From: QHXQ01 sp963788965
Lineage (GTDB): Bacteria; Acidobacteriota; Blastocatellia; Pyrinomonadales; Pyrinomonadaceae
Length of the DNA stretch: 64,000 nt
NCBI GenBank assembly: GCA_963788965.1
Contig: CAWBIK010000008.1
Coordinates: 62,001-126,000 of the forward strand
Reading direction: 5' to 3'
Both the position numbers and the translations under genes were made by a program. The notes beneath the pieces are model-generated. The model did no database searches. It was not told the origin of the DNA and saw nothing but the letters and a program-made list of their open reading frames with translations. Position 1 is the first letter of the stretch. Each line of letters starts with the position of its first letter. Below, in pieces: positions 42,743 through 50,792 of this stretch.

Positions 42743-43072
42743 ATGTTCTTCATCGACGATCTGCTGCTTGCGCCGGTCAACGGGTTCAAGTTCATCCTCG
42801 GCCAGATACAGAAGATGGCCGATCAGGAGTTGAACGACGACACGTTGATCAAAGAGCAGTTGCTCGAACTGCAAATGCGCCTCGAACTGGACGAAATCTC
42901 CGAAGAAGATTTCCAAGCACAAGAGGCCGAGTTGTTCGCGCGCCTGCGCACGATCCGGCAGCGCCAGTTGGACCTGCTCCACCAAGTACACACGGCCGAG
43001 TCTTCGTCTATCGTTATCGAATCGGGCGGCGACGAAGAGGGCGGCTTCTGGCAACCGGGCGAGCGCGAATGA
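42743..43072 (+). CDS. gvpG: Gas vesicle protein GvpG
   Basis: 109 residues. The motif FFIDDLLLAPVNGFKFIL at the start and the acidic helical middle EISEEDFQAQEAELFARLR are the family pattern. The ATG (42743) uses the last base of the right target duplication, so the insertion moved the gene 843 bp away from gvpF and its original ribosome-site region. Expression now depends on read-through from the IS or a new promoter in it. GvpG helps vesicle assembly. Confidence 0.88.
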   Translation: MFFIDDLLLAPVNGFKFILGQIQKMADQELNDDTLIKEQLLELQMRLELDEISEEDFQAQEAELFARLRTIRQRQLDLLHQVHTAESSSIVIESGGDEEGGFWQPGERE

Positions 43073-43082
43073 GGCGCGAGGC

Positions 43083-45221
43083 ATGAAGCGCACACGGGCG
43101 GGGCGCGGGCGGAACAGATCGGCGCAGCCCGCCGATCAGCCCGCGCCCGTCGCGCTTTCTGCGGCCCGTTATCTTTTCTTCGGCGGCAAAGGCGGCGTCG
43201 GCAAAACGACCGCAGCCTCGGCTGCCGCGCTCTTTCTGCTCGACCGTGCGACCGCCGACGAGCAGATACTTTTACTCTCCACCGACCCCGCGCATTCATT
43301 ATCCGACAGCTTGAACGTTGAGATCGGCGACCGGCTCGTCGAAGTCGCACACAACGGCCGCGCGCGGCTCGTTGCCTACGAGATGGACGCGGGCGTCGCG
43401 CTCGACAAGTTCAAGACCGAGCATCGCGCCGTCCTCGGCCAGATCGCCGAGCGCGGCACGCTCTTAGACGAAAGCGACATCAACGAACTGCTCGATCTGT
43501 CGCTGCCCGGCCTCGACGAAGTGATGGCGCTCTTTGAGTTGAGCGAGCTTGATCGCGCGCACGAGTTCGCGCGCATCGTCGTGGACACCGCGCCGTCGGG
43601 GCACACCGCGCGCCTCTTGCGCCTGCCCGAAGTTTTCGCGCACATGATCACGGCGCTCGACCGCATGTCGGACAAGCACCGCTACATCGTCGCGCAGTTT
43701 GCGCGCCGCGCCCGCGCGCCCGTCGATGAAGTCGATCTCTTCCTGCGCGACTTAACGGCCCGCGTCGAACGCGTGCGCAAGCTGCTCTACGATCCCGCGC
43801 AGACCAGTTTCACGCTCGTCACCATTCCCGAAGCGATGGCCGTCGAAGAGAGCACACGCTATCTCGCGCTGCTGCGCGCGGAAGGCGTGCCCGTCACCGA
43901 TCTGATCGTCAACCGCATCGAGCATGAACACGCCGATTGTCGTTACTGCCGCGCCCGCGTCGCCAGTCAACAGCCGTGGCTCGAAGAGAGCGCCCGCGCG
44001 TTCGCTCAACTACGACAGCATCGCGTGCCGTTGTTGACGACCGAAGTGCGCGGGCTTGATGCGCTGCGCCAATTCGCCGCGCTCGTGTGGACCAACGACG
44101 ACGCGCACAACGCAACGAGCAAACGCGCGACAAAAGGGCGCGCGAAAGTTTCCGCCGCCGCGCGCACCGGCCCATTCTCAACACGCCCAACTTCATCAGT
44201 CACCACCGCGCCGGAGGCAAACAACGAAGGCTTCGCACTTGAGCCGCGCCGGCTGCTCATCTTCGGCGGCAAAGGCGGCGTGGGCAAGACGACGGCCGCC
44301 GCCGCCGCCGCACTCGCGCTCGCAGATGAAGACACAGCGGCGCGCGTGCTGATCTTTTCAACCGATCCGGCGCACTCTCTGTCGGACAGTTTCGCGGAGC
44401 AGATCGGCGAGTCGCAACGCGGCGTCGCAGGCTTAACGAATCTCGACGCGATGGAGATCGATCCGGGCGCACACTTTGAAGAGTTGAAGATACGCTATCG
44501 CGCGTGGACCGACGAACTATTCGATACGCTTACGGGCAACTCGCGTTGGGAAGTGCAGTTCGACCGCGAGGCGATGCGCGAGTTGGTCGCGCTTGCGCCG
44601 CCCGGCATCGACGAGATCGCGGCCCTCGCCGCGATCAGCGATCTCGTCGATCAGGATCGCTACACGACCATCGTGCTCGACACCGCGCCCACAGGTCATC
44701 TCGTGCGCTTCCTCGAACTGCCCGACGTGGCGCTTCAGTGGGTGCGTACCTTCATCAAACTGCTGCTCAAATATCGTAACGTGGTGCGCGCCAGCGGCGT
44801 GGCCGAAGAGTTGATCGCGCTGTCGAAATCGATCAAGCGTGTGCTGGCTTTATTGACCGATGCAGAGACGTGCGAGTTCGTCGGCGTGGCGATCCCGGAA
44901 CGCATGAGTCTGGCCGAGACGAAGCGGTTGACAGCAACGCTCGAACGGCTCAAAGTGCCGGTGCGCCGGTTGCTCGTCAACATGGTCGTGCCGGCAACAG
45001 CGACCGAGCGTTGCGACTTTTGCCGCGCACGTCGTGAAGCGCAAGGCGAGGTGCTATCAGAGTTTGCGCGCGTCTTCGCGCATTCGTGCGCGCTCTACGT
45101 CGCACCGCAGCAACCACATGAAGTGCGCGGCCCTGAACGTTTGCGCGCACACTTCGCGCAATGGCAACGTTGGCAGCAGGTGACACACAAACGGGCGCGC
45201 GCGAAGAAGCGCGTCGAATAA
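43083..45221 (+). CDS. Tandem ArsA/Get3-family ATPase within the gas-vesicle cluster
   Basis: 712 residues made of two homologous halves. Each has a deviant Walker A GGKGGVGKTTAA (residues 34-45 and about 394-405), a switch block STDPAHSLSDS and a DTAPSGH/DTAPTGH motif. Each half also has a CxxC pair (CRYC about residue 285 and CDFC about 644), a feature of Get3/TRC40 proteins that bind tail-anchored membrane proteins. No arsenic genes are nearby. The start lies 11 bp after gvpG and the gene is followed by gvpF/L, so it is in the operon. A role as energy source or chaperone for shell-protein delivery is an inference. Confidence 0.88.
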   Translation: MKRTRAGRGRNRSAQPADQPAPVALSAARYLFFGGKGGVGKTTAASAAALFLLDRATADEQILLLSTDPAHSLSDSLNVEIGDRLVEVAHNGRARLVAYEMDAGVALDKFKTEHRAVLGQIAERGTLLDESDINELLDLSLPGLDEVMALFELSELDRAHEFARIVVDTAPSGHTARLLRLPEVFAHMITALDRMSDKHRYIVAQFARRARAPVDEVDLFLRDLTARVERVRKLLYDPAQTSFTLVTIPEAMAVEESTRYLALLRAEGVPVTDLIVNRIEHEHADCRYCRARVASQQPWLEESARAFAQLRQHRVPLLTTEVRGLDALRQFAALVWTNDDAHNATSKRATKGRAKVSAAARTGPFSTRPTSSVTTAPEANNEGFALEPRRLLIFGGKGGVGKTTAAAAAALALADEDTAARVLIFSTDPAHSLSDSFAEQIGESQRGVAGLTNLDAMEIDPGAHFEELKIRYRAWTDELFDTLTGNSRWEVQFDREAMRELVALAPPGIDEIAALAAISDLVDQDRYTTIVLDTAPTGHLVRFLELPDVALQWVRTFIKLLLKYRNVVRASGVAEELIALSKSIKRVLALLTDAETCEFVGVAIPERMSLAETKRLTATLERLKVPVRRLLVNMVVPATATERCDFCRARREAQGEVLSEFARVFAHSCALYVAPQQPHEVRGPERLRAHFAQWQRWQQVTHKRARAKKRVE

Positions 45222-45266
45222 CATTTCCCTGACAGCAGCGAAGAACAATTTGACGATTAAGAGTAG

Positions 45267-46121
45267 ATGAGCGCGCGCGAGCAGAATAAGAAGAATGCTG
45301 TTGAAAGTCGTGCGCTCGCGCACGGCTTGTACGTCTATTGCGTGGGCGCGCGCGCGGAACTCGCGCCGTTGTTCGAGGCAGCGTTGCCTGCGGCTATCGA
45401 GCCGGACGCGCCGCTTGAAATGATCGCTGCGGCTGATCTCTGTGCAGTGGTGAGTGCCGTGCCGCTCGCGGATTATGATGAAGCGACGCTGCCGACTCGT
45501 TTGGCGGATGCGACGTGGACGGCGGTACGTGCGATGCGGCACGAGCGCGTGGTCGAACACTTCGCGCGACGCGCAGGCATAGTGCCGTTGCGCTTCGGCA
45601 CGATCTATCTCGCACGCGTTAATGTCGAGCGCATGCTCGCGGCGCGCGGCGCGGAGTTGCACGCTATCGTCGGGCGTCTGCGCGGGCATGAGGAATGGGG
45701 CGTTAACGTCTATTGCGACCGCACGCGTTTGCTCGCGGAGATCGTCACGCTCAGCCCGCGTCTGCGCGAGTTGACGGCGCAAGCGGCGAGTGCGACGCCG
45801 GGGCAGGCGTACTTGTTGAAGAAGAAGGTCGAGACGTTGCGCACGGACGAGGCGCGGGCGGACGTGAAGCGCGTGGCGGGCGCGGTCGAGAGCGCGTTGG
45901 CGCAGACGTGCGCGGGCGCGGCGCGGCTGCGCGTGTTGAAGGACGAAGCATCGGAACATGGCGACGCGGTGGCGAAGTTCGCCTTCCTTGTCGCGCGTGC
46001 GCGCTTCGACGAGTTTCGTGCGACGGCCGAGCAGTTGGCGGACGAGTACGCGGGCGCGGGTTATAAACTTGAGTTGACGGGGCCGTGGCGGCTTATAATT
46101 TCGCGGGCGCGGCGTAAATGA
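45267..46121 (+). CDS. gvpL: Gas vesicle protein GvpF/GvpL, copy 2
   Basis: 284 residues. HGLYVYCVGARAEL opens the family domain, followed by GIVPLRFGTIYLARVNVERML and WGVNVYCDRTRLLAEIV, ending KLELTGPWRLIISRARRK. Very Arg/Ala-rich. It lies 45 bp after the ATPase gene and is likely co-transcribed. Confidence 0.85.
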   Translation: MSAREQNKKNAVESRALAHGLYVYCVGARAELAPLFEAALPAAIEPDAPLEMIAAADLCAVVSAVPLADYDEATLPTRLADATWTAVRAMRHERVVEHFARRAGIVPLRFGTIYLARVNVERMLAARGAELHAIVGRLRGHEEWGVNVYCDRTRLLAEIVTLSPRLRELTAQAASATPGQAYLLKKKVETLRTDEARADVKRVAGAVESALAQTCAGAARLRVLKDEASEHGDAVAKFAFLVARARFDEFRATAEQLADEYAGAGYKLELTGPWRLIISRARRK

Positions 46122-46152
46122 TTTAAGAGATGGTGCGGCGGATTAGAACAGC

Positions 46153-46449
46153 ATGATGGACGAGGACATAGCTGCGGAGTTCGAGCAGGACGAGTTGTCT
46201 CTGTTGGAGACGCTCGATCATGTGTTGACGCGCGGGCTGGTGCTCGCGGGTGAGATCACGATTGCTGTGGCCGACATCGATCTGATCTTTTTGGGTTTGA
46301 ACGTTGTCTTAACGTCGGTCGAGACGGCGAATGAAATCTTGGGCGCGCGTGAAGAACGCCGCCTTGTCTTGCAGCAGCGTGCGCTCGCGCCGCAGGCGGC
46401 AGATGAAAGTGCGACGGCGGAGCATGAAGCGGAGAGCGCGGGCGAATGA
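46153..46449 (+). CDS. Gas vesicle protein of the GvpA/GvpJ/GvpM type
   Basis: 98 residues. The conserved GvpA-type core is SLLETLDHVLTRGLVLAGEITIAVADIDLIFLGLNVVLTSVETA (approximately residues 17-60), with an acidic C-terminal tail. The replacement of the typical W and R positions suggests a minor shell protein (GvpJ or GvpM) and not main GvpA. Its stop overlaps the next gene by 4 bp. Confidence 0.82.
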   Translation: MMDEDIAAEFEQDELSLLETLDHVLTRGLVLAGEITIAVADIDLIFLGLNVVLTSVETANEILGAREERRLVLQQRALAPQAADESATAEHEAESAGE

Positions 46450-47174
46450 GTTTGTACGCATATTGCCTGTGCCGTGATGAGTTGGCCGCAGATGCGCTCG
46501 CAGCGGTCGTCGGGGTGGCGGGCGGCGCAGCGGAGTTGTTGTGTTGTGGGCGACTGTGGGCGGTCGTCAGCGAGTTTACAAGCGAGGCGTTGGCGGTCAC
46601 GCGCGACAATGTGCTGGCGCACGAGCGCGTCTGCGGGCGCGTGCTGACGCAGACGACGCCGCTGCCGTTTCGCTTCGGCACGTTGACGAGTGCGGCGCGG
46701 CTGCGTAGTTACGTCGCAACACATGAGGGCGCTTTGCTGGCGCAACTTGAGCGCGTGCGCGAGTGCGTGGAGATGAGCGTGAAGGTGATCTGGCGCGGGG
46801 TGGAAAAGGAAGATGATGCAGCGACCGCGTCGGCGCAAACGGGCGTGGGCGTCGGGACGGCGTTCCTCGCGGCGAAGCGGCGGGCGCTGGTGGGCGACGA
46901 GCGGCGGCAAGCGCGCGCGGCGGAGATTGCGCGCTGGTTGGCGGCCGAACTGTCGGACGTGGTGCGCGAGACGCATGTGCGCGTGCGCCCGGCCGGTGAG
47001 ATCGTGTTGGCGGCGGCGCATCTGGTCGAGCGCGCGCGGCTTGAAGATTATCGCGCGCGTTTGCGGCAGACGTTTGCGGCGCGCGGCGAGTTGCACTTCT
47101 TGACGAGCGGGCCGTGGCCGCCGTACAGTTTCAGTGAGGCTAGTCCCTCAACAGTTTCAGCAAATAATCCTTGA
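46446..47174 (+). CDS. gvpF: Gas vesicle protein GvpF/GvpL, copy 3
   Basis: 242 residues. The family pattern MSLYAYCLCRDEL, TPLPFRFGTLTSAARL and a C-terminal LHFLTSGPWPPYSF are clear. It overlaps the preceding gene by 4 bp (ATGA), implying translational coupling. Three GvpF/L paralogs in one cluster is on the high side but not unique. Confidence 0.88.
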   Translation: MSLYAYCLCRDELAADALAAVVGVAGGAAELLCCGRLWAVVSEFTSEALAVTRDNVLAHERVCGRVLTQTTPLPFRFGTLTSAARLRSYVATHEGALLAQLERVRECVEMSVKVIWRGVEKEDDAATASAQTGVGVGTAFLAAKRRALVGDERRQARAAEIARWLAAELSDVVRETHVRVRPAGEIVLAAAHLVERARLEDYRARLRQTFAARGELHFLTSGPWPPYSFSEASPSTVSANNP

Positions 47175-47204
47175 GCCGCAAACAGTTTTCGGAGTAAGCT
47201 GTTT

Positions 47205-47567
47205 ATGCCTTCCCCCGAAGTTCCCCTGCCGGCCGCGCCGGAGATTGAAACCGCGCACGCGGACGAGTTCCTGTCGGAACTCCGACACGTGACGGACAGT
47301 CTGCCGCCACGCATCAACGTGGACGCGAAGTCCGTCGAGCAGGGGCTAGCCAAGCTTGTCTTGACGTTGATCGAGTTGATCCGTCGGCTGCTGGAAAAGC
47401 AGGCGGTCAGGCGGATGGAGGGCGGCGCACTGTCGCCCGAACAGGTCGAGGAGTTGGGGCTGGCATTGATGCGGCTCGAAGCGAAAATGGCGGAGTTGAA
47501 GACGCAATTCGGGTTGGAGGACGCAGACCTCAACCTTGATCTCGGCCCCGTCGGGCGTCTGCTCTGA
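47205..47567 (+). CDS. gvpK: Gas vesicle protein GvpK
   Basis: 120 residues. The GvpK block is PRINVDAKSVEQGLAKLVLT followed by IELIRRLLEKQAVRRMEGG and LSPEQVEELGLALMRLEAKM. It is needed for vesicle growth in other bacteria. Start at ATG 47205 after CGGAGTAAG. Confidence 0.9.
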   Translation: MPSPEVPLPAAPEIETAHADEFLSELRHVTDSLPPRINVDAKSVEQGLAKLVLTLIELIRRLLEKQAVRRMEGGALSPEQVEELGLALMRLEAKMAELKTQFGLEDADLNLDLGPVGRLL

Positions 47568-47739
47568 CGGGCGCAAGGCTTAACTGAGATCAAATTTAGT
47601 TGGCATCTCAAGGCGGCCCCCAAAGAGTCTTACGTGTGGAAGCCGCCCTCTGCTCAAGAGTTGTTAGTTGTTAGCTGTTAACTGTGTTAGTTGTCAGTCG
47701 GGACTAGCATCTAGCATCTGATTCGTGGAGGGGCGAGCA
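47568..47739. other. Intergenic gap between gvpK and gvpJ
   Basis: About 170 bp with short TTAGTTGTTAG direct repeats (47656-47700). A separate promoter for the downstream shell genes is possible. Confidence 0.4.
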
Positions 47740-48108
47740 TTGTCGAGCGAGCGTTCAAGTTTAATCACAGCGCGGCCGCCGGGGCTGGTGGACGTGCTCG
47801 ACCGGATTCTCGATAAGGGTCTGGTCATCGCGGGCGACATCAAAGTGTCGTTGGCCAACGTCGAGTTGCTGACGTTGCAGATACGGCTGCTGGTCTGCTC
47901 GATTGATAAAGCCGAGCAGATCGGGTTGAACTGGTGGCGCTACGACACGAACCTGACGACGCGCGCCGAACGCGCCGAAGCGGAGAATGTGGAGTTGCGC
48001 GAACGTCTGGCCGAACTGGAACGCGAGGTCAGGCAACTGACGACCGCGCCCGCGCCGCGGCCGGCGAAGAAGCGAGGCGCGGCCAAAAAGAGTCGAGCGC
48101 GGAAATAA
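47740..48108 (+). CDS. gvpJ: Gas vesicle protein GvpJ-like
   Basis: 122 residues from TTG 47740, which has GGAGG eight bases upstream (GTG 47725 is the alternative). The shell-protein core GLVDVLDRILDKGLVIAGDIKVSLANVELLTLQIRLLVCSIDKA (about residues 14-57) is followed by IGLNWW and a coiled-coil and Lys-rich tail (RPAKKRGAAKKSRARK). The tail and its length favour GvpJ over GvpA. Confidence 0.85.
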   Translation: MSSERSSLITARPPGLVDVLDRILDKGLVIAGDIKVSLANVELLTLQIRLLVCSIDKAEQIGLNWWRYDTNLTTRAERAEAENVELRERLAELEREVRQLTTAPAPRPAKKRGAAKKSRARK

Positions 48109-48193
48109 TCTGCGCCCGACGGGCGGCAGGTTCAATCAACTTGGACGGCGCGCGGGCGCATAACCTTAATTACCGGAGAGAAGGACTAAGCAC

Positions 48194-48484
48194 ATGGCTG
48201 TTGAAAGGGCACCAGGCGGCACCAGTCTGATTGACGTTCTCGACCGCGTGCTTGACAAAGGCATCGTGATTGACGCATGGGTGCGTATCTCACTTGTCGG
48301 CATCGACCTGATCACGATTGAGGCGCGCGTCGTCGTCGCTTCGATTGATACATACCTGAAATACGCCGAGGCGGTCGGCCTCACTCCCGCCGTCTCGCGC
48401 CCGGCGCTCGGTCAGGGCGGCGTGGCCGAACCGCTCGAAGACGAGACGCGCCGCCGTGTCTCCATTGAAGTAGATCGAGGATGA
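48194..48484 (+). CDS. gvpA: Gas vesicle structural protein GvpA
   Basis: 96 residues. The core is SLIDVLDRVLDKGIVIDAWVRISLVGIDLITIEARVVVASIDTYLKYAEAVGLT, the hallmark of the main shell protein. A good AGAAGGA site precedes ATG 48194. The C-terminal tail is about 25 residues. As the main structural gene it should be the most strongly expressed. Confidence 0.93.
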   Translation: MAVERAPGGTSLIDVLDRVLDKGIVIDAWVRISLVGIDLITIEARVVVASIDTYLKYAEAVGLTPAVSRPALGQGGVAEPLEDETRRRVSIEVDRG

Positions 48485-48592
48485 GGAATAGCGGTCAGCG
48501 GTCAGCGATCAGCGGTCAGCTTTGATAACTTGCTATGAGCTTGTTAATGAAGGTGAAAATGCGCCTGACCACTGACCGCTGATAGCTATCCC

Positions 48593-50770
48593 ATGTCCCA
48601 TTCCCCGACAGAAGTAACGTCGGTTGCGTCCCCGGCCCTTGCGGGTGAGAGCGGAGCGAGCGGGCGTGTGCGGCAGTACGAGTTGCTGCTCGACGCGACG
48701 ACGCAGATGCTCGTGACGGCGGACTTGCACGAGCGGCTGCTGCTGGCGCTCGAAGCCGTGACGACGGGTTTGGGTTATCCGCAGGCGGCGATTGCGTTAG
48801 TGGACGAGCGAGCGGGCAGTCTGCGGATGCGCGCGGCGTTCGGCTTCCCGCAGGATGAAGAGGTGGGGCGCGTCGAGATTCCGCTCGATTCGGGTGCGCC
48901 GTGCATTAGGGTCTTTCACGAAGGTCATCCCGTCTGGCTGCATCTGGCCGAAGACAAAGCCTCGACCGCGTTCTTGCACGAACAACAATGGCGACCGCAC
49001 GTGTTGGCGCTGCCGCTCTTTGGTAAGGAAGCGACGAGCGACCGGCCTGAGCTTGAGTTGGCGCGCAAGCCGCGCTTCAACGACCGCTACTGGGTTCCCG
49101 AATCCACCTCTTGCCTCGGCGCGCTCTACATCGGCACGGACACGGAGACGATAACCACAGAGGCCGTTAACTTCCTCGTGCGCTTCGCCGAGTTGGTCGG
49201 CATCGCAGCGGCGAGCGCACTCAGAAGCGAGCGCCTACGCACGGCCGTCAGCAAGTTGCAACGCGAGCGGCAGTGGGTCGAATCGATCATGAAGTCGGTC
49301 GCCGATCCAATCGTGCTGACCAACTTGGACAACGAGATTCTATTGCAGAACCGGCGCGCGGAAGAGTTGTTCAGCGGCTCGGAGAACGCGGGCGAAGGCA
49401 AGCGGCGCGCGCTTGAGATGAACGACCTGCTCTTTTCTGCTTACCTGTCGAGCGCCGCCTTCTCCGCCACCGATGTCTTGCAGCGCGACATCACCTTAGT
49501 CGATCCGCTCGAAGGTTCGGACTTACACTTCGAGGTCATCTCGACGCCCGCCTTGAACGCGCGCGGCGAACGCATCGGCCTCGTCTCGATCTTCCGCGAC
49601 GTAACCGACCTGCGCGAAGCGAACGAAGAACTCGCGCGCAACTTCGTCAAACTACAACAGGCCGAATCCGAAGCGCGCCGCGAACGCGACCGCCTCGATC
49701 TGATCATCGAGAACGTCGGTCACCCGGTCGTGGTTTGTGATGCCAGCGGCAATTTCATCCTCTTCAATCGCCGCGCCGAAGTGCTGTTTCAGCAAGACGG
49801 TGCGCCGACGCCCGCGACCGCTGCGGCCCTGCGCGCCAACTCCGTCAAACTCACGTCGTTCATCTCCGCGCTCGCGTCCGCATCGGAAACCGATAGACAG
49901 GCCGAGATCGAGTTGATCGATCCCGAAAAGGGCGAGACGCTGCCGATGGAGATCACGGCGGGCGAGGTGATTGATGCGAAGGGGCAAGTAACGGCCGTCG
50001 TCTCGATCCTGCACGACTTGACCGAGATACGCGAACTTGAAAGACGGCGTGTTGAGCAACAACTGTTCGAGTCGGAAAAACTCGCGGCGGTCGGTCGCCT
50101 CGCCGCGTCCATCGCGCACGAAGTCAACAACCCGCTCGAAGCGATCAAGAACTCACTCTATCTCATGCAGGCGAGCCGCGATGCGGAGAAGCACGCGCGC
50201 TTCCTCGACATCGCGCGCAAAGAGACGGAGCGCGTCTCGCACATCATCCGGCAGATGCTCGGCTTTGCGCGTCGCTCAGGCGAGGTCGGGCAAGTGGATG
50301 TCAACCAGTTGATCGAAGAGACGCTGGTGCTAGTTGATAAGAAACTACGACAGACGGGCGTGCGCGTGGTGCGCGACCTTGAACCGAAGTTGCCACAGGT
50401 GCGCGCGCGCGCCGATCAACTGCGGCAAGTGTTCCTGAACCTGATCCTCAACGCGCAACAGTCCATACAAGGCAGCGGCGTGATGACGATTGCCACGGCC
50501 TCTTACGACGAACAATCGTTGCAGCCGTCGATCTCGATCCAGATCAGCGATACCGGCGTCGGCATCAGCGAAGAAGATTTGACGCGCATCTTCGAGCCGT
50601 TCTTTTCGACGCGCAAGAAGGGCACGGGCCTCGGCCTCTGGGTGACGCAAGACATCGTGCGCCAGCACGGCGGACGCATCGAGGTGACGAGCGAACACGG
50701 ACGCGGCACAACCTTCACCATCATCCTGCTGGTTGACTCGGCCTCGCTTGAGGAGAGCACTAAGCAGTAG
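48593..50770 (+). CDS. Sensor histidine kinase with GAF and two PAS domains
   Basis: 725 residues, soluble. Order: GAF (about 20-210), PAS (about 225-345, IMKSVADPIVLTNLDNEILLQNRRAEELF), PAS (about 370-480, IENVGHPVVVCDASGNFILFNRRAEVLF), HisKA with phospho-acceptor in SIAHEVNNPLEAIKNSL and HATPase with NLILNAQQSI, DTGVGISEED and GTGLGLWVTQDIV. It follows gvpA by about 110 bp on the same strand and could link vesicle formation to an internal redox or light cue, which is only an inference from position. Confidence 0.92.
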   Translation: MSHSPTEVTSVASPALAGESGASGRVRQYELLLDATTQMLVTADLHERLLLALEAVTTGLGYPQAAIALVDERAGSLRMRAAFGFPQDEEVGRVEIPLDSGAPCIRVFHEGHPVWLHLAEDKASTAFLHEQQWRPHVLALPLFGKEATSDRPELELARKPRFNDRYWVPESTSCLGALYIGTDTETITTEAVNFLVRFAELVGIAAASALRSERLRTAVSKLQRERQWVESIMKSVADPIVLTNLDNEILLQNRRAEELFSGSENAGEGKRRALEMNDLLFSAYLSSAAFSATDVLQRDITLVDPLEGSDLHFEVISTPALNARGERIGLVSIFRDVTDLREANEELARNFVKLQQAESEARRERDRLDLIIENVGHPVVVCDASGNFILFNRRAEVLFQQDGAPTPATAAALRANSVKLTSFISALASASETDRQAEIELIDPEKGETLPMEITAGEVIDAKGQVTAVVSILHDLTEIRELERRRVEQQLFESEKLAAVGRLAASIAHEVNNPLEAIKNSLYLMQASRDAEKHARFLDIARKETERVSHIIRQMLGFARRSGEVGQVDVNQLIEETLVLVDKKLRQTGVRVVRDLEPKLPQVRARADQLRQVFLNLILNAQQSIQGSGVMTIATASYDEQSLQPSISIQISDTGVGISEEDLTRIFEPFFSTRKKGTGLGLWVTQDIVRQHGGRIEVTSEHGRGTTFTIILLVDSASLEESTKQ

Positions 50771-50792
50771 CCCGGCGCTTCGCTTCATAGTC

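Larger units (their letters stand above)
41893..42743. repeat. 8-bp target-site duplication AAATATTA
   Basis: AAATATTA at 41893-41900 is repeated at 42736-42743, immediately outside the two inverted ends. This fits the 8-bp duplication made by IS1595-family transposition. Confidence 0.92.

Noticed and set aside
43083..45221. Arsenite efflux ATPase
   Set aside because: No arsB, arsC, arsD or arsR is nearby. The gene lies inside a gas-vesicle operon, and the CxxC pairs favour a Get3-like role.
47640..47710. Short TTAGTTG repeats as a regulatory array
   Set aside because: Too short and irregular. Similar simple repeats (GGTCAGCGGTCAG) occur at 48490, so they look like ordinary low-complexity spacers.
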